Assembly (NCBI GenBank): GCA_017626495.1 | Contig: JAGAIP010000001.1 | Coordinates: 1-33,400, forward strand | Origin: Clostridia bacterium | GTDB lineage: Bacteria; Bacillota; Clostridia; Christensenellales; Borkfalkiaceae | Direction of reading: 5' to 3' | Length of the DNA stretch: 33,400 nucleotides | Shown here: positions 8,129-16,062 of the stretch, in pieces | Numbering within the stretch: the stretch's first letter is position 1 | Layout: every line of letters starts with the position of its first letter | Translations under genes and position numbers: made by a program | The notes under the pieces: generated by a model | What the model was told of the DNA's origin: nothing | What the model saw: only the letters and a program-made list of their open reading frames with translations | The model's database searches: none

Positions 8129-9631
8129 TTAACAAGGCTTTAGTTGAATTTCAAAATCCTCAACCGTCTTTTCTCTGAATGTCATTTTCCACTCCACCTT
8201 CTTTTGTGGTTCAAAGGTCAGAGCCGAGCAAGCTGCATGGAGCTTCTTTTCGGTTCTCGGAACGCCCACAATCACAGAGGTGGGGCCGTCCGCACCGCCG
8301 ATGATGGCAATAGCACTTGCAAAGTCGCTATTCGGCGCACTTATCTTTGTCTTTTTCGGTGCATCACTCTGTTTGGTATCGCTTACTGAAAACTGCATAT
8401 TCGTCAGTTCGGGTTCAAGCGTATATGCCATCTTTGTCAGATGAGTTGGATGCTCGTATCCGTCCGAAAACTGACGGTCAAAGCTCATTGTATCTTGTTC
8501 ATAGTCAGTAACGGTCAGCGTATGTGCCGCGTTGGAAACGGGGTGAATAAACTTGATCTGCTGACCTACATTAGTCACTCTGAAGCGTTCTCCAATAATG
8601 GATACCGGGCGTTGCTCCATTTTCAAGGATAGCGTTTTGATACTTGGCTTTGATTTAGTCGCCCATGGGAAGCTCATACGTCGCCATATCCAACACTTAT
8701 CAAGGCTGAGTCCATAGTGGTCGAGAATATCTCTCATAGACTTAGATTGGTACATTTCGTAGCCCTGCACCCAACCGTTTCCTCTGCCTTGCTTTTCTCT
8801 GATGAGTGTTCCGTTCACTTCAATCCAAGAACGATAATCAAAAGCAAGCGGATTTTCGTTTTCTATCTGCTGCCGTTGCTCGGAGGTCAGCTTGCTTTCA
8901 TCTTCCGCGGCATACATCCACTTGAACAGAAATGCGTGTACCTTGTCGCTTTCAGCTTCGGCAAACACATCAAGCACCAAGCCTTTAGAGCATATATAGG
9001 CAGAAGGAATAAGCCATTCATATCCCGCCCAAGAGAAAGTTGTGTTCAGCGGGAGTTCTTCTCCGGCTCTCTCGCCGCCCTTGCGGTCGTGGAGAGAAAA
9101 ATAGACCTTCCATTCCTTCGGCAGAGGCATTGCTTCTTTGGGTACGTATTCGTAGTAATCCTTCTTGTAAGGAACTGTACTGAAATCAAAGTTATCGTAA
9201 ATCGTTTTCAGATAGTTGTACGGATCGTCAATAGGAGCAAGTCCGTGTTCTTTCTGTAAGTACAAGATCTGCTCATTAGCTATTGCTGTAATAGGATTTT
9301 CCTTTGCAAAATTATCGTATTGCTCCCGACTCCAAGCGTGTGCCTGCTCGATATATGCTTCGTGACCGCAAGCCATCAAAAGTCGCAGAAAATCCTCAAA
9401 GTTATCAGCTACGGGGAAAGCGTGACGACCTGCGTATCCCATCGGCTCAACTGCAAATACGATTTCACCAAGAGCCTTTATCGTGCAGTAGTGAATACCG
9501 TCCACACCCGTCCAACCGATGATCTTCGCGCCCTTCGGTGTGCAGAAGTAGTCGCTTCTGCTCTCGCCCCTCTCAATGCCAAAGGCAGAGAGATCGAATT
9601 GTTTTTTTATGTATTGTTCGTAAAGGTTCAT
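8129..9631 (-). CDS. Large hypothetical protein containing an IIGGADGPT motif
   Basis: The 500-residue protein has no signal peptide and no convincing membrane helix. The N-terminal 110 residues include PVADNFEDFLRLLMACG followed by a helical segment with AWSREQYDNFAKENP. This resembles SMI1/KNR4-like (SUKH) accessory proteins, but only tentatively. Near residues 440-455 the sequence AIAIIGGADGPTSVIV matches the signature of sodium-translocating decarboxylase beta subunits, although nothing else here resembles those membrane proteins. It has GGAG upstream of ATG 9631, and its start overlaps the stop of the upstream zinc-ribbon gene (ATGA). Confidence 0.75.
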   Translation of the reverse strand: MNLYEQYIKKQFDLSAFGIERGESRSDYFCTPKGAKIIGWTGVDGIHYCTIKALGEIVFAVEPMGYAGRHAFPVADNFEDFLRLLMACGHEAYIEQAHAWSREQYDNFAKENPITAIANEQILYLQKEHGLAPIDDPYNYLKTIYDNFDFSTVPYKKDYYEYVPKEAMPLPKEWKVYFSLHDRKGGERAGEELPLNTTFSWAGYEWLIPSAYICSKGLVLDVFAEAESDKVHAFLFKWMYAAEDESKLTSEQRQQIENENPLAFDYRSWIEVNGTLIREKQGRGNGWVQGYEMYQSKSMRDILDHYGLSLDKCWIWRRMSFPWATKSKPSIKTLSLKMEQRPVSIIGERFRVTNVGQQIKFIHPVSNAAHTLTVTDYEQDTMSFDRQFSDGYEHPTHLTKMAYTLEPELTNMQFSVSDTKQSDAPKKTKISAPNSDFASAIAIIGGADGPTSVIVGVPRTEKKLHAACSALTFEPQKKVEWKMTFREKTVEDFEIQLKPC

Positions 9632-9870
9632 TTTTTGTTTTTCTCCTTCGGCTGTGGTACATCAATGATAACCTTCTGACATTCATCACACAAATAGGCA
9701 TCTACCGAAGCGTCAACAAGACCATACCATTTTCCAAGAAGAACGCTGTTTTCGCTTCTTGCCCAACGGGTAAATCCATCAGCAGACTCACCATCGGGAG
9801 TCCAAGCCAATACGTTGCTTGCAGATATATGTCCAAAGCGCATTTCTTTTTGACAATAAGGGCATTTCAT
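9628..9870 (-). CDS. DUF6487-like zinc-ribbon protein
   Basis: The 80-residue protein begins MKCPYCQKEMRFGHI and has a second cysteine pair, CDECQK, near residue 62. It also has the family-like AWTPDG segment. The two CxxC pairs should bind one zinc ion. It overlaps the downstream 500-residue gene by four bases (ATGA), indicating translational coupling, and is a paralogue of the neighbour at 9910-10161. Confidence 0.8.
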   Translation of the reverse strand: MKCPYCQKEMRFGHISASNVLAWTPDGESADGFTRWARSENSVLLGKWYGLVDASVDAYLCDECQKVIIDVPQPKEKNKK

Positions 9871-9909
9871 TATGCGTCCTCCTTTAAATTTACTGTTAGT
9901 TGTTATTAC

Positions 9910-10161
9910 TTAATTTTCCTTGTAGTTTAGATCTGTGCTACTGTCAGCGTAGTCAATGACTATCTTCTGACAGTTAGGGCAATTATAGGCGATGCAAGCC
10001 GAGCCTTTCATAAATGACAGTTCTGACAGAACAACAGAATCCTTGTGAAATTCTGCTCGACCAAACATTTTGCGCTTTTCGCCTTTCAGCCAACTTATCT
10101 CTTGCGGACTCTGAATAAGTCCTTTTTCCATTTCATTGTTGCAATACGGGCATTTCATCAT
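9910..10161 (-). CDS. DUF6487-like zinc-ribbon protein, paralogue of its neighbour
   Basis: The protein has about 83 residues, starts MMKCPYCNNEMEKGLIQS and carries a second pair, CPNCQKIVIDY, matching the neighbour's CDECQKVIIDV. Two adjacent ATG codons (10161 and 10158) both sit behind AAGGAG, so the start may be one codon shorter. The two genes look like a tandem duplication that has diverged in the middle region. Confidence 0.8.
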   Translation of the reverse strand: MMKCPYCNNEMEKGLIQSPQEISWLKGEKRKMFGRAEFHKDSVVLSELSFMKGSACIAYNCPNCQKIVIDYADSSTDLNYKEN

Positions 10162-10170
10162 ACATTCTCC

Positions 10171-10890
10171 TTACTGCTCACTTTTTGCTTTTGACACCAT
10201 TTCGTCGATCTCACTCTCCAAGTCAGAGGTGTTTCCTTGAACAACACCCGTATAGGGAGCGCCGGATTTACATTTGCAAAATACTGTTGCGAGATCCTTT
10301 TCATCGTGTTTGCTTGCTTCTGTACCTCTTACAATGGTTTCTACATCATCGGCAAGCTGCCAATCTCTCACGACGATGATGCCGCCGTTCTCGTAATGAG
10401 CCTTTAACTGTTCGGCATCAATATCAGACTCGGTATTGATTATCTTTACTTTTTCATCGTTACGATAGTCGCCCGTAGGAAGTAGATTAACAATTCCTTT
10501 ATCTACGGTATATATCCCTTCGTAGGGAATCTCAACATAGCAAGCTACATTTTCAAAATAAACGTAAAAGTAATGTGTTCTCTCGTTGGTTTTGACCGCA
10601 AGTTCATAGTATGTTTTAGCATCGGGGCTGTCCTGCACACTCATTTTGCGTGTGGGCTCTGCCTCAGAGAGTTTCGATAAAATACTATCAACATCCGCAT
10701 TTGCTATCTCGCGCAGATCTCCGTCATTCCGATTCTCGTTCTTTTTGACCGTCATTGACACCACGGAGCTTGTAGAAGGAACGTTGATCGGATCAGCTTT
10801 CGGGAATAAGCTGTCAACCATCAAGTAACCGCCAAGGATTAACCCCGCGAGTATAACAATGACAATTATCGGTATGATAATCTTTTTCAT
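10171..10890 (-). CDS. Membrane-anchored DUF5301-like protein
   Basis: The protein has about 239 residues and an N-terminal hydrophobic anchor (MKKIIIPIIVIVILAGLILGG). A region with EAEPTRKMSVQDSP and YVEIPYEGIYTVD resembles DUF5301 proteins. The C-terminal 90 residues form a separate polar domain. Start 10890 is preferred to 10908 because GGAGG lies seven bases upstream of that ATG. It is probably exported but retained at the membrane. Function unknown. Confidence 0.75.
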   Translation of the reverse strand: MKKIIIPIIVIVILAGLILGGYLMVDSLFPKADPINVPSTSSVVSMTVKKNENRNDGDLREIANADVDSILSKLSEAEPTRKMSVQDSPDAKTYYELAVKTNERTHYFYVYFENVACYVEIPYEGIYTVDKGIVNLLPTGDYRNDEKVKIINTESDIDAEQLKAHYENGGIIVVRDWQLADDVETIVRGTEASKHDEKDLATVFCKCKSGAPYTGVVQGNTSDLESEIDEMVSKAKSEQ

Positions 10891-10904
10891 TATGTTTCCT
10901 CCAA

Positions 10905-11249
10905 TCAATACTTTCTTTCAAATCCGAGATAGCGTGTTCCTTGAAAAGACAATACACCCTCATCGCCCTCGACGAGCAGACCGAACTCGCTTCTCGGCAC
11001 CTTCAGCTCCATACGGTCGCCACTCTGTACCTCAAACGTAACGTAATAGCTCGTTGAACTCGACGTGTGCATATGCCCGTTATGATTATGATGATGATGG
11101 CTTGTGTGAGAACGCTTATCCACGATCTTGGCGTCCACCGACAATCTCGGTGAATTGTTATTGTGTACCCATTCGCTAATGCCTTTCACGAATACGAAAA
11201 TTAACATCGCAATTACGAGAAAGAACACTACGTAAAACATTCCAAACAT
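10905..11249 (-). CDS. DUF2500 family membrane protein
   Basis: The protein has about 114 residues and an N-terminal helix (residues 2-26). A soluble domain follows with RLSVDAKIVDKR, a histidine-rich stretch (SHHHHNHNGHMH) and YYVTFEVQSGDRMELKVP, matching DUF2500 (YhhM-like). The histidine loop could bind metal; this is an inference. ATG 11249 follows TTGGAG at six bases; the longer frame from 11279 would overlap the upstream gene's end. Confidence 0.85.
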   Translation of the reverse strand: MFGMFYVVFFLVIAMLIFVFVKGISEWVHNNNSPRLSVDAKIVDKRSHTSHHHHNHNGHMHTSSSTSYYVTFEVQSGDRMELKVPRSEFGLLVEGDEGVLSFQGTRYLGFERKY

Positions 11250-11275
11250 TATAAGCTCCAATCTGATTGACGAAC

Positions 11276-12670
11276 TCAATCCAATGCGGGGATCATAATC
11301 CTCATTTCGTCCTCAACTCCGTCATACATTACCTTGAACATATAGACGGGTTGATAATAACCCTTTGTATCCACTTGATACTCCAACTCGCAGGAGAGGA
11401 CGGTTACGTTCTTCGGAGAGCACATTTCAAACACGCCACCGTAGAAATTACCGCGCTTCATCTGCTCAAATGCTTCAGCTTCAGATATGATCTGCTCGTC
11501 AGCGCAGTAAGTGAAGGATACCAAATTATTGTGGATAACATAGATAAATCCTTCGGAAGAATAGCGGCAGCGGAGCGTACCGCCAACGGTATCTCCTTCT
11601 TTGCTTTCCATCGGAACATCAAACCGATGCCAACCGTCACCCTCATAGGTAAATACGGCGGTTTCGGGTATCACTATGCCATATTCGCCAAGCAAAGCTT
11701 CAATCGTCGCTTGATCTGCTTCGGCAGGATCACGCTTACCCTCATTTGGATGATACTCATACTCATAGCTCCGATCCAAATGAGAAACAAACAGCGAATG
11801 TTCAACATGGTCAAGGTAATATGTTTCTTGATCGTAATAGCAAATATCAAGTTCTCTCGTTGTACGACCGTAAAGGAACGCCTTACCGAACTCATCACAC
11901 GTTTTCTTGTTAAAGGTCATAGCCTTGTAAATCGAAACGGTCTGTTTATCTTCGGAAAGTGCAATCGCGGTTTCCCATTCAGTTCCCTTGGTATTCACCT
12001 TATAAATAGCCGCATCTTGCAGATTTCCGTAGTCCTTCACGGCATAGACAACAAAGATACTTGAAATTGCAAGAGTGATTACAAGAGGAATGGCAGCATA
12101 AGAGGTAATGCGAACCGCTTTTCTTTCCGCTTTAACGAATACGGAGCGCAAAGCCATATACAAACCGTAGCCAAAGATCGCACCGAGCGTGTTTGCAAAC
12201 AGATCGTCAACGTCGAACAACCCTCTGCGGGTTATTGCTTGGACTATTTCGATAGCCAACGAACACACAAAGGCGCTACCGAGCATCACATACCATTTTC
12301 TGAACAGCTTATGTATCCAAGGCAAGAGGATACCAAGCGGAACAAACATAGCAATATTCAAAAGCACATTTGCCCAATTCTTAAAGGACATGATATTCCA
12401 CGCTTCGCGCCAAGCTCTGAACAAGTGGAAGTTACTGCCGCGCAAACCTGCCCCTCTCAAAACGGTCGCCACCAAAACGATAGCAATATATCCGGCGAGG
12501 GCTAACCAAAGGAAGATCTTTGCAAATGGGAACTTCCTTGTGTCCTTATATTTTTTCTTGAACAGTAAATAAGCCACGCCTATACCAATCGCACAAAGCA
12601 CGACCGCCATAATAGCAAGCGGTATTGCATCGCTCAATCTGTTCAATATCATTCTCAAAAAATCGTTCAT
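11276..12670 (-). CDS. VanZ-domain membrane protein with extracytoplasmic C-terminal domain
   Basis: The protein has about 464 residues. The N-terminal 200 residues have several transmembrane helices and the VanZ signature NIAMFVPLGILLPW, then EIVQAITRRGLFDVDDLFAN and TLGAIFGYGL. One further helix near residue 200 leads to a soluble C-terminal domain of about 240 residues that is probably outside. VanZ-like proteins are linked to low-level glycopeptide resistance in Tn1546, but most chromosomal members have no assigned role. ATG 12670 is two bases past the upstream stop and has GAGGT before it. Confidence 0.85.
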   Translation of the reverse strand: MNDFLRMILNRLSDAIPLAIMAVVLCAIGIGVAYLLFKKKYKDTRKFPFAKIFLWLALAGYIAIVLVATVLRGAGLRGSNFHLFRAWREAWNIMSFKNWANVLLNIAMFVPLGILLPWIHKLFRKWYVMLGSAFVCSLAIEIVQAITRRGLFDVDDLFANTLGAIFGYGLYMALRSVFVKAERKAVRITSYAAIPLVITLAISSIFVVYAVKDYGNLQDAAIYKVNTKGTEWETAIALSEDKQTVSIYKAMTFNKKTCDEFGKAFLYGRTTRELDICYYDQETYYLDHVEHSLFVSHLDRSYEYEYHPNEGKRDPAEADQATIEALLGEYGIVIPETAVFTYEGDGWHRFDVPMESKEGDTVGGTLRCRYSSEGFIYVIHNNLVSFTYCADEQIISEAEAFEQMKRGNFYGGVFEMCSPKNVTVLSCELEYQVDTKGYYQPVYMFKVMYDGVEDEMRIMIPALD

Positions 12671-12672
12671 TG

Positions 12673-13140
12673 TTACCTCATTTTCCAAAGGGGATCAATA
12701 TTAACCTGACCGCCTTGGTCAAGCCATCTATTCAACTCTACATCAAACTCTTTCATAACCAAAATACCGTTTTCCGCAAGGTCACAATAATCTGAAAGCA
12801 CACCACATTGATTTTGAAAATCACAAAACGGTATTTTCTGAGAGAAAAGGAATAAAGCCGACATTACATCGTCTTTTGATAGATTCCCGTTTTTATAGCC
12901 ATCCCTCAAATACAGACGCAATCTGATATATACCGATTCCTCGTCAAAGGGAGCTTCAAGGCAGTAAAGGTTTAAGCGGTGCTCAACCTCTTTTATATCA
13001 CCATGACAATCAAGCAACTCAAGAACAATATCCGATAGCGGATCTTCGGTCTCAAGATAGGAATCAAGCCACTCGTCATAGTTATCCCAATAACCGCATA
13101 GCAGCATTATTCTCTCATAATAAGCATCTTCCCGTGTCAT
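12673..13140 (-). CDS. Hypothetical helical cytosolic protein
   Basis: The 155-residue protein is predicted to be mostly helical, acidic and cysteine-containing. It is rich in Leu and Tyr (for example DEWLDSYLETEDPLSDIV), with no membrane segment. It is reminiscent of short immunity-type proteins but no family was recognised. It has GAGGTG upstream of ATG 13140, and its stop almost touches the VanZ-gene start. Confidence 0.7.
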   Translation of the reverse strand: MTREDAYYERIMLLCGYWDNYDEWLDSYLETEDPLSDIVLELLDCHGDIKEVEHRLNLYCLEAPFDEESVYIRLRLYLRDGYKNGNLSKDDVMSALFLFSQKIPFCDFQNQCGVLSDYCDLAENGILVMKEFDVELNRWLDQGGQVNIDPLWKMR

Positions 13141-13181
13141 ATATCCACCTCAATAAAAAAGCAAATCATAAACAAGCAATC

Positions 13182-13706
13182 TTATAAATCTACTGAAGGG
13201 TTGTTATCCGAAAAAGTAATGTGAGCAAGCAGGAAAGCACCTCGGGCAAACGTCACACTAATCTTAACACCGTCGGGCAGTTTAGTTTCTAACACGTAGG
13301 TGAAGCTAAACATTCCAACTCTGTCCTTTTCTTCGCCATTTACATACACAATATTCTTTGTCATACCACGATAAGCGGTTATGTAATGACCGTTAGCTTC
13401 GGTTGAGTCGAATCTGCAAAAAATCATATCGGTCAACAAAATTACTATCGACATTGCACCGCCGACAAAACCGATTATCATACCTATCACATAATTCTCA
13501 TTATAACGAACCGTTTCCCAAGCAAAGGCTCCGTCCAAAAATTCTTCTCCGTGAACGATCACTTCTTTACTTGCTTCCCTCAATGTCCAAAAGACAATTC
13601 CAATAGTAAGAAAGCCAAAGAAAACAAGTGCTTGTATGATACGTTTTTTTGTTTGTTGCTTTCTCAGTTCTTTTTCTAATAATTCTTTTTTCTCAAAATT
13701 CGTCAT
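13182..13706 (-). CDS. Two-helix membrane protein of unknown function
   Basis: The 174-residue protein has a basic N-terminus (KKELLEKELRKQQTKKR), two transmembrane helices (about 22-42 and 72-95) with a short external loop, and a C-terminal cytoplasmic domain of about 75 residues. GGAGTAAAA precedes ATG 13706. It is the second gene of the operon led by the small XRE regulator. Confidence 0.7.
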   Translation of the reverse strand: MTNFEKKELLEKELRKQQTKKRIIQALVFFGFLTIGIVFWTLREASKEVIVHGEEFLDGAFAWETVRYNENYVIGMIIGFVGGAMSIVILLTDMIFCRFDSTEANGHYITAYRGMTKNIVYVNGEEKDRVGMFSFTYVLETKLPDGVKISVTFARGAFLLAHITFSDNNPSVDL

Positions 13707-13744
13707 TGTATATTTTACTCCACCAAAAATATCATAACTCCTCG

Positions 13745-13954
13745 TTACTCTTTTATCTCTACAATTTCCATAATATCGGAAGTCTCACAATTCAGCGCAA
13801 CACAGATCCTCAGAATAACGTCTGTGTTCACGCACTCGCCCCTATTCATTTTCGCAAGAGTAGCCGTGCTTACTTTTGCTTTCTCACACAGGTCTTTCTT
13901 TTTCATATCCTTGTCGATCAATAGTTTCCAAAGTCTCTTATAACAGAAAGTCAT
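13745..13954 (-). CDS. Small XRE-type regulator (YozG/HTH_26-like)
   Basis: The 69-residue protein is a single helix-turn-helix domain (KKDLCEKAKVSTATLAKMNRGE, residues 18-39) with the ending ETSDIMEIV typical of this class. GAGGTG precedes ATG 13954. It is the first gene of a close-packed minus-strand run down to about 5 kb. Its promoter contains a palindrome between -35 and -10, so it is the best candidate for autogenous control of the whole run. Confidence 0.85.
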   Translation of the reverse strand: MTFCYKRLWKLLIDKDMKKKDLCEKAKVSTATLAKMNRGECVNTDVILRICVALNCETSDIMEIVEIKE

Positions 13955-13988
13955 CCTATTTCACCTCAAAATTATATTTGGTAAATCA

Positions 13989-14017
13989 ATTATATCACAA
14001 AAACGTGAATATTTCAA
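13989..14017 (-). promoter_or_regulatory. Promoter with embedded palindrome for the small-XRE operon
   Basis: On the minus strand, TTGAAA (14012-14017) and TATAAT (13989-13994) are 17 bases apart. The spacer contains TCACGTTTTTGTGA, an inverted repeat of TCAC/GTGA placed where a bound repressor would block RNA polymerase. The spacer start TATTCACRTTT is shared with the promoter at 15935-15963. Confidence 0.85.
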
Positions 14018-14070
14018 TACGTCGGCTTTCCTATTTTGAGAAATGTTATGCGATGTTAAAGTTTTGCTTT

Positions 14071-14112
14071 TACAAAAGAACACCGTGCACAGAGAACGTC
14101 CTACACGGTGTT
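14071..14112 (-). terminator. Intrinsic terminator of the SLOG/pseudo-recombinase operon
   Basis: A perfect 9-base stem (AACACCGTG at 14079-14087 with CACGGTGTT at 14104-14112) surrounds a 16-base loop. It is followed on the minus strand by a T-rich stretch. It lies 14 bases beyond the stop of the gene ending at 14127. Confidence 0.75.
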
Positions 14113-14126
14113 GAAGATACTATAAG

Positions 14127-14426
14127 TCAAATACCGCCAAAGATGCACTTGCTCATTGAGCAAACACCGCTTGAGCTTACGTAAAGCTCATCCCATTTGC
14201 CTACACCGTGGCTATTTGTAGCTATGATCTGATCGTCGAACTCTCTTACTACCGTACCTTCACCCAAATAAAAGTTATCAAAAAAACGACGGGTATTCGG
14301 ATCTAATTCCGCGTTGTGCTTCTCCAAGTATGCCTTGATTCTGAGATAGGAGCTGCAATGCTCATTCGTTACGGGTTCACTTACAGGTGTAATTACTGCT
14401 GTCTTTTTCGATTTCGTTGTTCTCAT
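14127..14426 (-). CDS. Small hypothetical protein with a cysteine-containing C-terminal tail
   Basis: The 99-residue protein has a basic N-terminus (MRTTKSKKTAVITP), a helical middle (SSYLRIKAYLEKHNAELDP) and an unusual ending, SSSGVCSMSKCIFGGI. No transmembrane segment or classical signal peptide was seen. The short Cys-Ser-rich tail recalls modified-peptide precursors, but no maturation enzyme is adjacent, so this is only a possibility. It is the last gene of the operon headed by the SLOG gene and is followed by a terminator. Confidence 0.65.
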   Translation of the reverse strand: MRTTKSKKTAVITPVSEPVTNEHCSSYLRIKAYLEKHNAELDPNTRRFFDNFYLGEGTVVREFDDQIIATNSHGVGKWDELYVSSSGVCSMSKCIFGGI

Positions 14427-14444
14427 ATCTTTTCCTCCGGTAAA

Positions 14445-14927
14445 TTATTTTTCTTTTTTCTTTTTCTTTAGTTCATCGTATTGCTTCTGTCTTGCAACGG
14501 TTAAGTGTAAAGAGTCGGCAAGATCGTCGAATGAGTGTATTTTATCAATGATACCGTAAACTACTTTGTCCAACGCGTAAAGCTGTGCGGCATAATCGAA
14601 AGTTTTACTACCCGAGCGCGAGATCAGTGTAACGTGATGCAAGAGAAGTATATCAAATTCATTGTTTTTTGCTTTATCAAGAATGATATTCAATCCTTGT
14701 CTGTTCGTATCTATTTTGTGGTTTGCATCCCACACAACGGATTCAAGAACCCAATTCTCGTGGTTATTTATTTCTTCTATAAGCTCCTCTGTTTTGAAGC
14801 GAATGTCGGCTGAAGTTATCTTATGAAGATCTGACACAACGAAATATGCACATACTCGTTTTATATCCTTGTCCGAAACAATATCGGTATTATGTTTTTC
14901 GTAACCGTATTTCTCTGTAATTACCAT
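14445..14927 (-). CDS. Degenerate serine-recombinase (resolvase) domain protein
   Basis: The 160-residue protein aligns by eye with the N-terminal catalytic domain of large serine recombinases. RVCAYFVVSD (24-33) occupies the YxRVS position, NRQGLNIIL (75-83) the RxGxN position, and FDILLLHHVTLISRS (91-105) the position of the active-site SRFAR loop. The serine (Ser32) is kept, but the first arginine is Val30 and one arginine of the SRxxR pair is Leu101; Arg104 remains. There is no recombinase or zinc-ribbon DNA-binding region. It is probably catalytically dead and repurposed, or a pseudoenzyme partner of the SLOG gene. The ribosome binding site AGGGG overlaps the upstream stop. Confidence 0.6.
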   Translation of the reverse strand: MVITEKYGYEKHNTDIVSDKDIKRVCAYFVVSDLHKITSADIRFKTEELIEEINNHENWVLESVVWDANHKIDTNRQGLNIILDKAKNNEFDILLLHHVTLISRSGSKTFDYAAQLYALDKVVYGIIDKIHSFDDLADSLHLTVARQKQYDELKKKKKEK

Positions 14928-14938
14928 ACCATTTCCCC

Positions 14939-15385
14939 TTATGTATATACCATCAAATTCTTTCCCGATTTAACCCAATCAACAATATATATCGCATCTT
15001 TTTTGTAAGTCTGAACTTCGCTCGGTTCTGTGAGACACAGTTCAAAATCAAGAGTGGAGTCGGAAAAAGCTCTTTCCTCATCAGTAACAACGGTTATTGG
15101 CTTTTCCAATACGTGATAAGCGTAGTCTCTTGCGTATTCATCAAGCAATTTATTGTACGCGATACGGTAGTCAGATTTCTTCAAAAGTTCTTTATGAGCA
15201 CAGATATACAAAGCTGCGTGTTTTTTGATTTCTTCGTGTCTATCATCCCTATCGTCAACACCATAAAAATCGCTTTCAAAAGGTTGGTGCGAGGGCTCTT
15301 GTGAACGATAATACGTTCCGTCTTGCGGATCTCCGTCATACCACGCAAGAACTTCGTCAGTATCAAATACGTCATTAAATTTCAT
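14939..15385 (-). CDS. Hypothetical acidic protein
   Basis: The 148-residue soluble protein is strongly acidic and rich in Tyr and Asp (DGDPQDGTYYRSQEPSHQP). A helical middle follows (ALYICAHKELLKKSDYRIAY). No family was recognised. Its start overlaps the SLOG stop by four bases (ATGA), so the two are very probably co-translated and may act together. Confidence 0.7.
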   Translation of the reverse strand: MKFNDVFDTDEVLAWYDGDPQDGTYYRSQEPSHQPFESDFYGVDDRDDRHEEIKKHAALYICAHKELLKKSDYRIAYNKLLDEYARDYAYHVLEKPITVVTDEERAFSDSTLDFELCLTEPSEVQTYKKDAIYIVDWVKSGKNLMVYT

Positions 15386-15867
15386 TCTTCCCTGTCACTC
15401 TCCTTTTCTGCAAGATTGATTATAGGCTTATCAAGCTTTTTCGCATATTTCATCGCGGTGTACGCGCCGCCTTCCTCTCGCTCAACGTAGCAAACAAAGA
15501 GGTCAGCTTGCTCCACCATCCAACGATTACGCTTTGTGATGGCTCCCTTCGGGTGAGTTCTCCCGATACATTCGGGGATCATTACGTTATCATAATACTT
15601 TTCGTAGTATTCTATATCTTTTTCGGGGTAAGGAAGAACGCAGATAAACTCACTGTTCGCTTTGCCCATGGCGTCCTGCACACGCTTCACAACCGTGGCA
15701 GCATAAATATCGAAATCTCCGTTGCGACCAATATATATTTCCACAAATGGCTTCGTCCTCAACAAGTCCTTTAACAAAGGATAGAGCCGATCATCAAGTG
15801 TACGATGTGCGTAAAAATCACGATGACCGAAAAGAACAACTCTGTATGGGCTATCTTCCCATATCAT
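15382..15867 (-). CDS. SLOG-superfamily (YpsA/DprA-like) nucleotide-binding protein
   Basis: The 161-residue Rossmann-like protein has VVLFGHRDF (10-18), IGRNGDFD (46-53), KRNRWMVEQADLFVCYV (112-128) and GGAYTAMKYAKKL (133-145). These match the YpsA/DUF1273 branch of the SLOG fold. Members bind nucleotides or nucleotide-like ligands, and several act in conflict or signalling systems. It is the first gene of a four-gene operon with a consensus promoter 70 bases upstream. GGGGTAG precedes ATG 15867. Confidence 0.85.
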   Translation of the reverse strand: MIWEDSPYRVVLFGHRDFYAHRTLDDRLYPLLKDLLRTKPFVEIYIGRNGDFDIYAATVVKRVQDAMGKANSEFICVLPYPEKDIEYYEKYYDNVMIPECIGRTHPKGAITKRNRWMVEQADLFVCYVEREEGGAYTAMKYAKKLDKPIINLAEKESDREE

Positions 15868-15934
15868 ATCAACTACCCCAAAAAATCACTCATATTCAAT
15901 CCAATCTTTAAGTTTTTTAATCTATATCCAACTT

Positions 15935-15963
15935 ATTATACCATATAAATGTGAATATATCAA
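15935..15963 (-). promoter_or_regulatory. Promoter of the SLOG operon
   Basis: On the minus strand, TTGATA (15958-15963) and a perfect TATAAT (15935-15940) are separated by 17 bases. The -35 and following spacer read TTGATATATTCACATTT, very close to TTGAAATATTCACGTTT in the promoter at 13989-14017. Confidence 0.85.
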
Positions 15964-16034
15964 CTATTGGTTATGGTTTCTTCCAAATATATTCTGTATG
16001 AGTAAACGATTTTAATCTATACTATTAGTTAAGG
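15963..16034. promoter_or_regulatory. Divergent intergenic region with 14-base direct repeat
   Basis: ACTATTGGTTATGG (15963-15976) recurs as ACTATTAGTTAAGG (16021-16034), 12 of 14 identical and 58 bases apart. One copy overlaps the SLOG promoter -35 and the other lies about 30 bases before the XRE start. These are candidate binding sites for the divergent regulator. No strong plus-strand promoter was recognised here. Confidence 0.45.
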
Positions 16035-16062
16035 ACAATAACTGATATTTTTGAGGTATACT

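Noticed and set aside
13955-14126. Possible small gene in the gap before the SLOG operon terminator
   Set aside because: The gap is explained by a promoter, a palindrome and a terminator; no frame with a ribosome binding site was seen.
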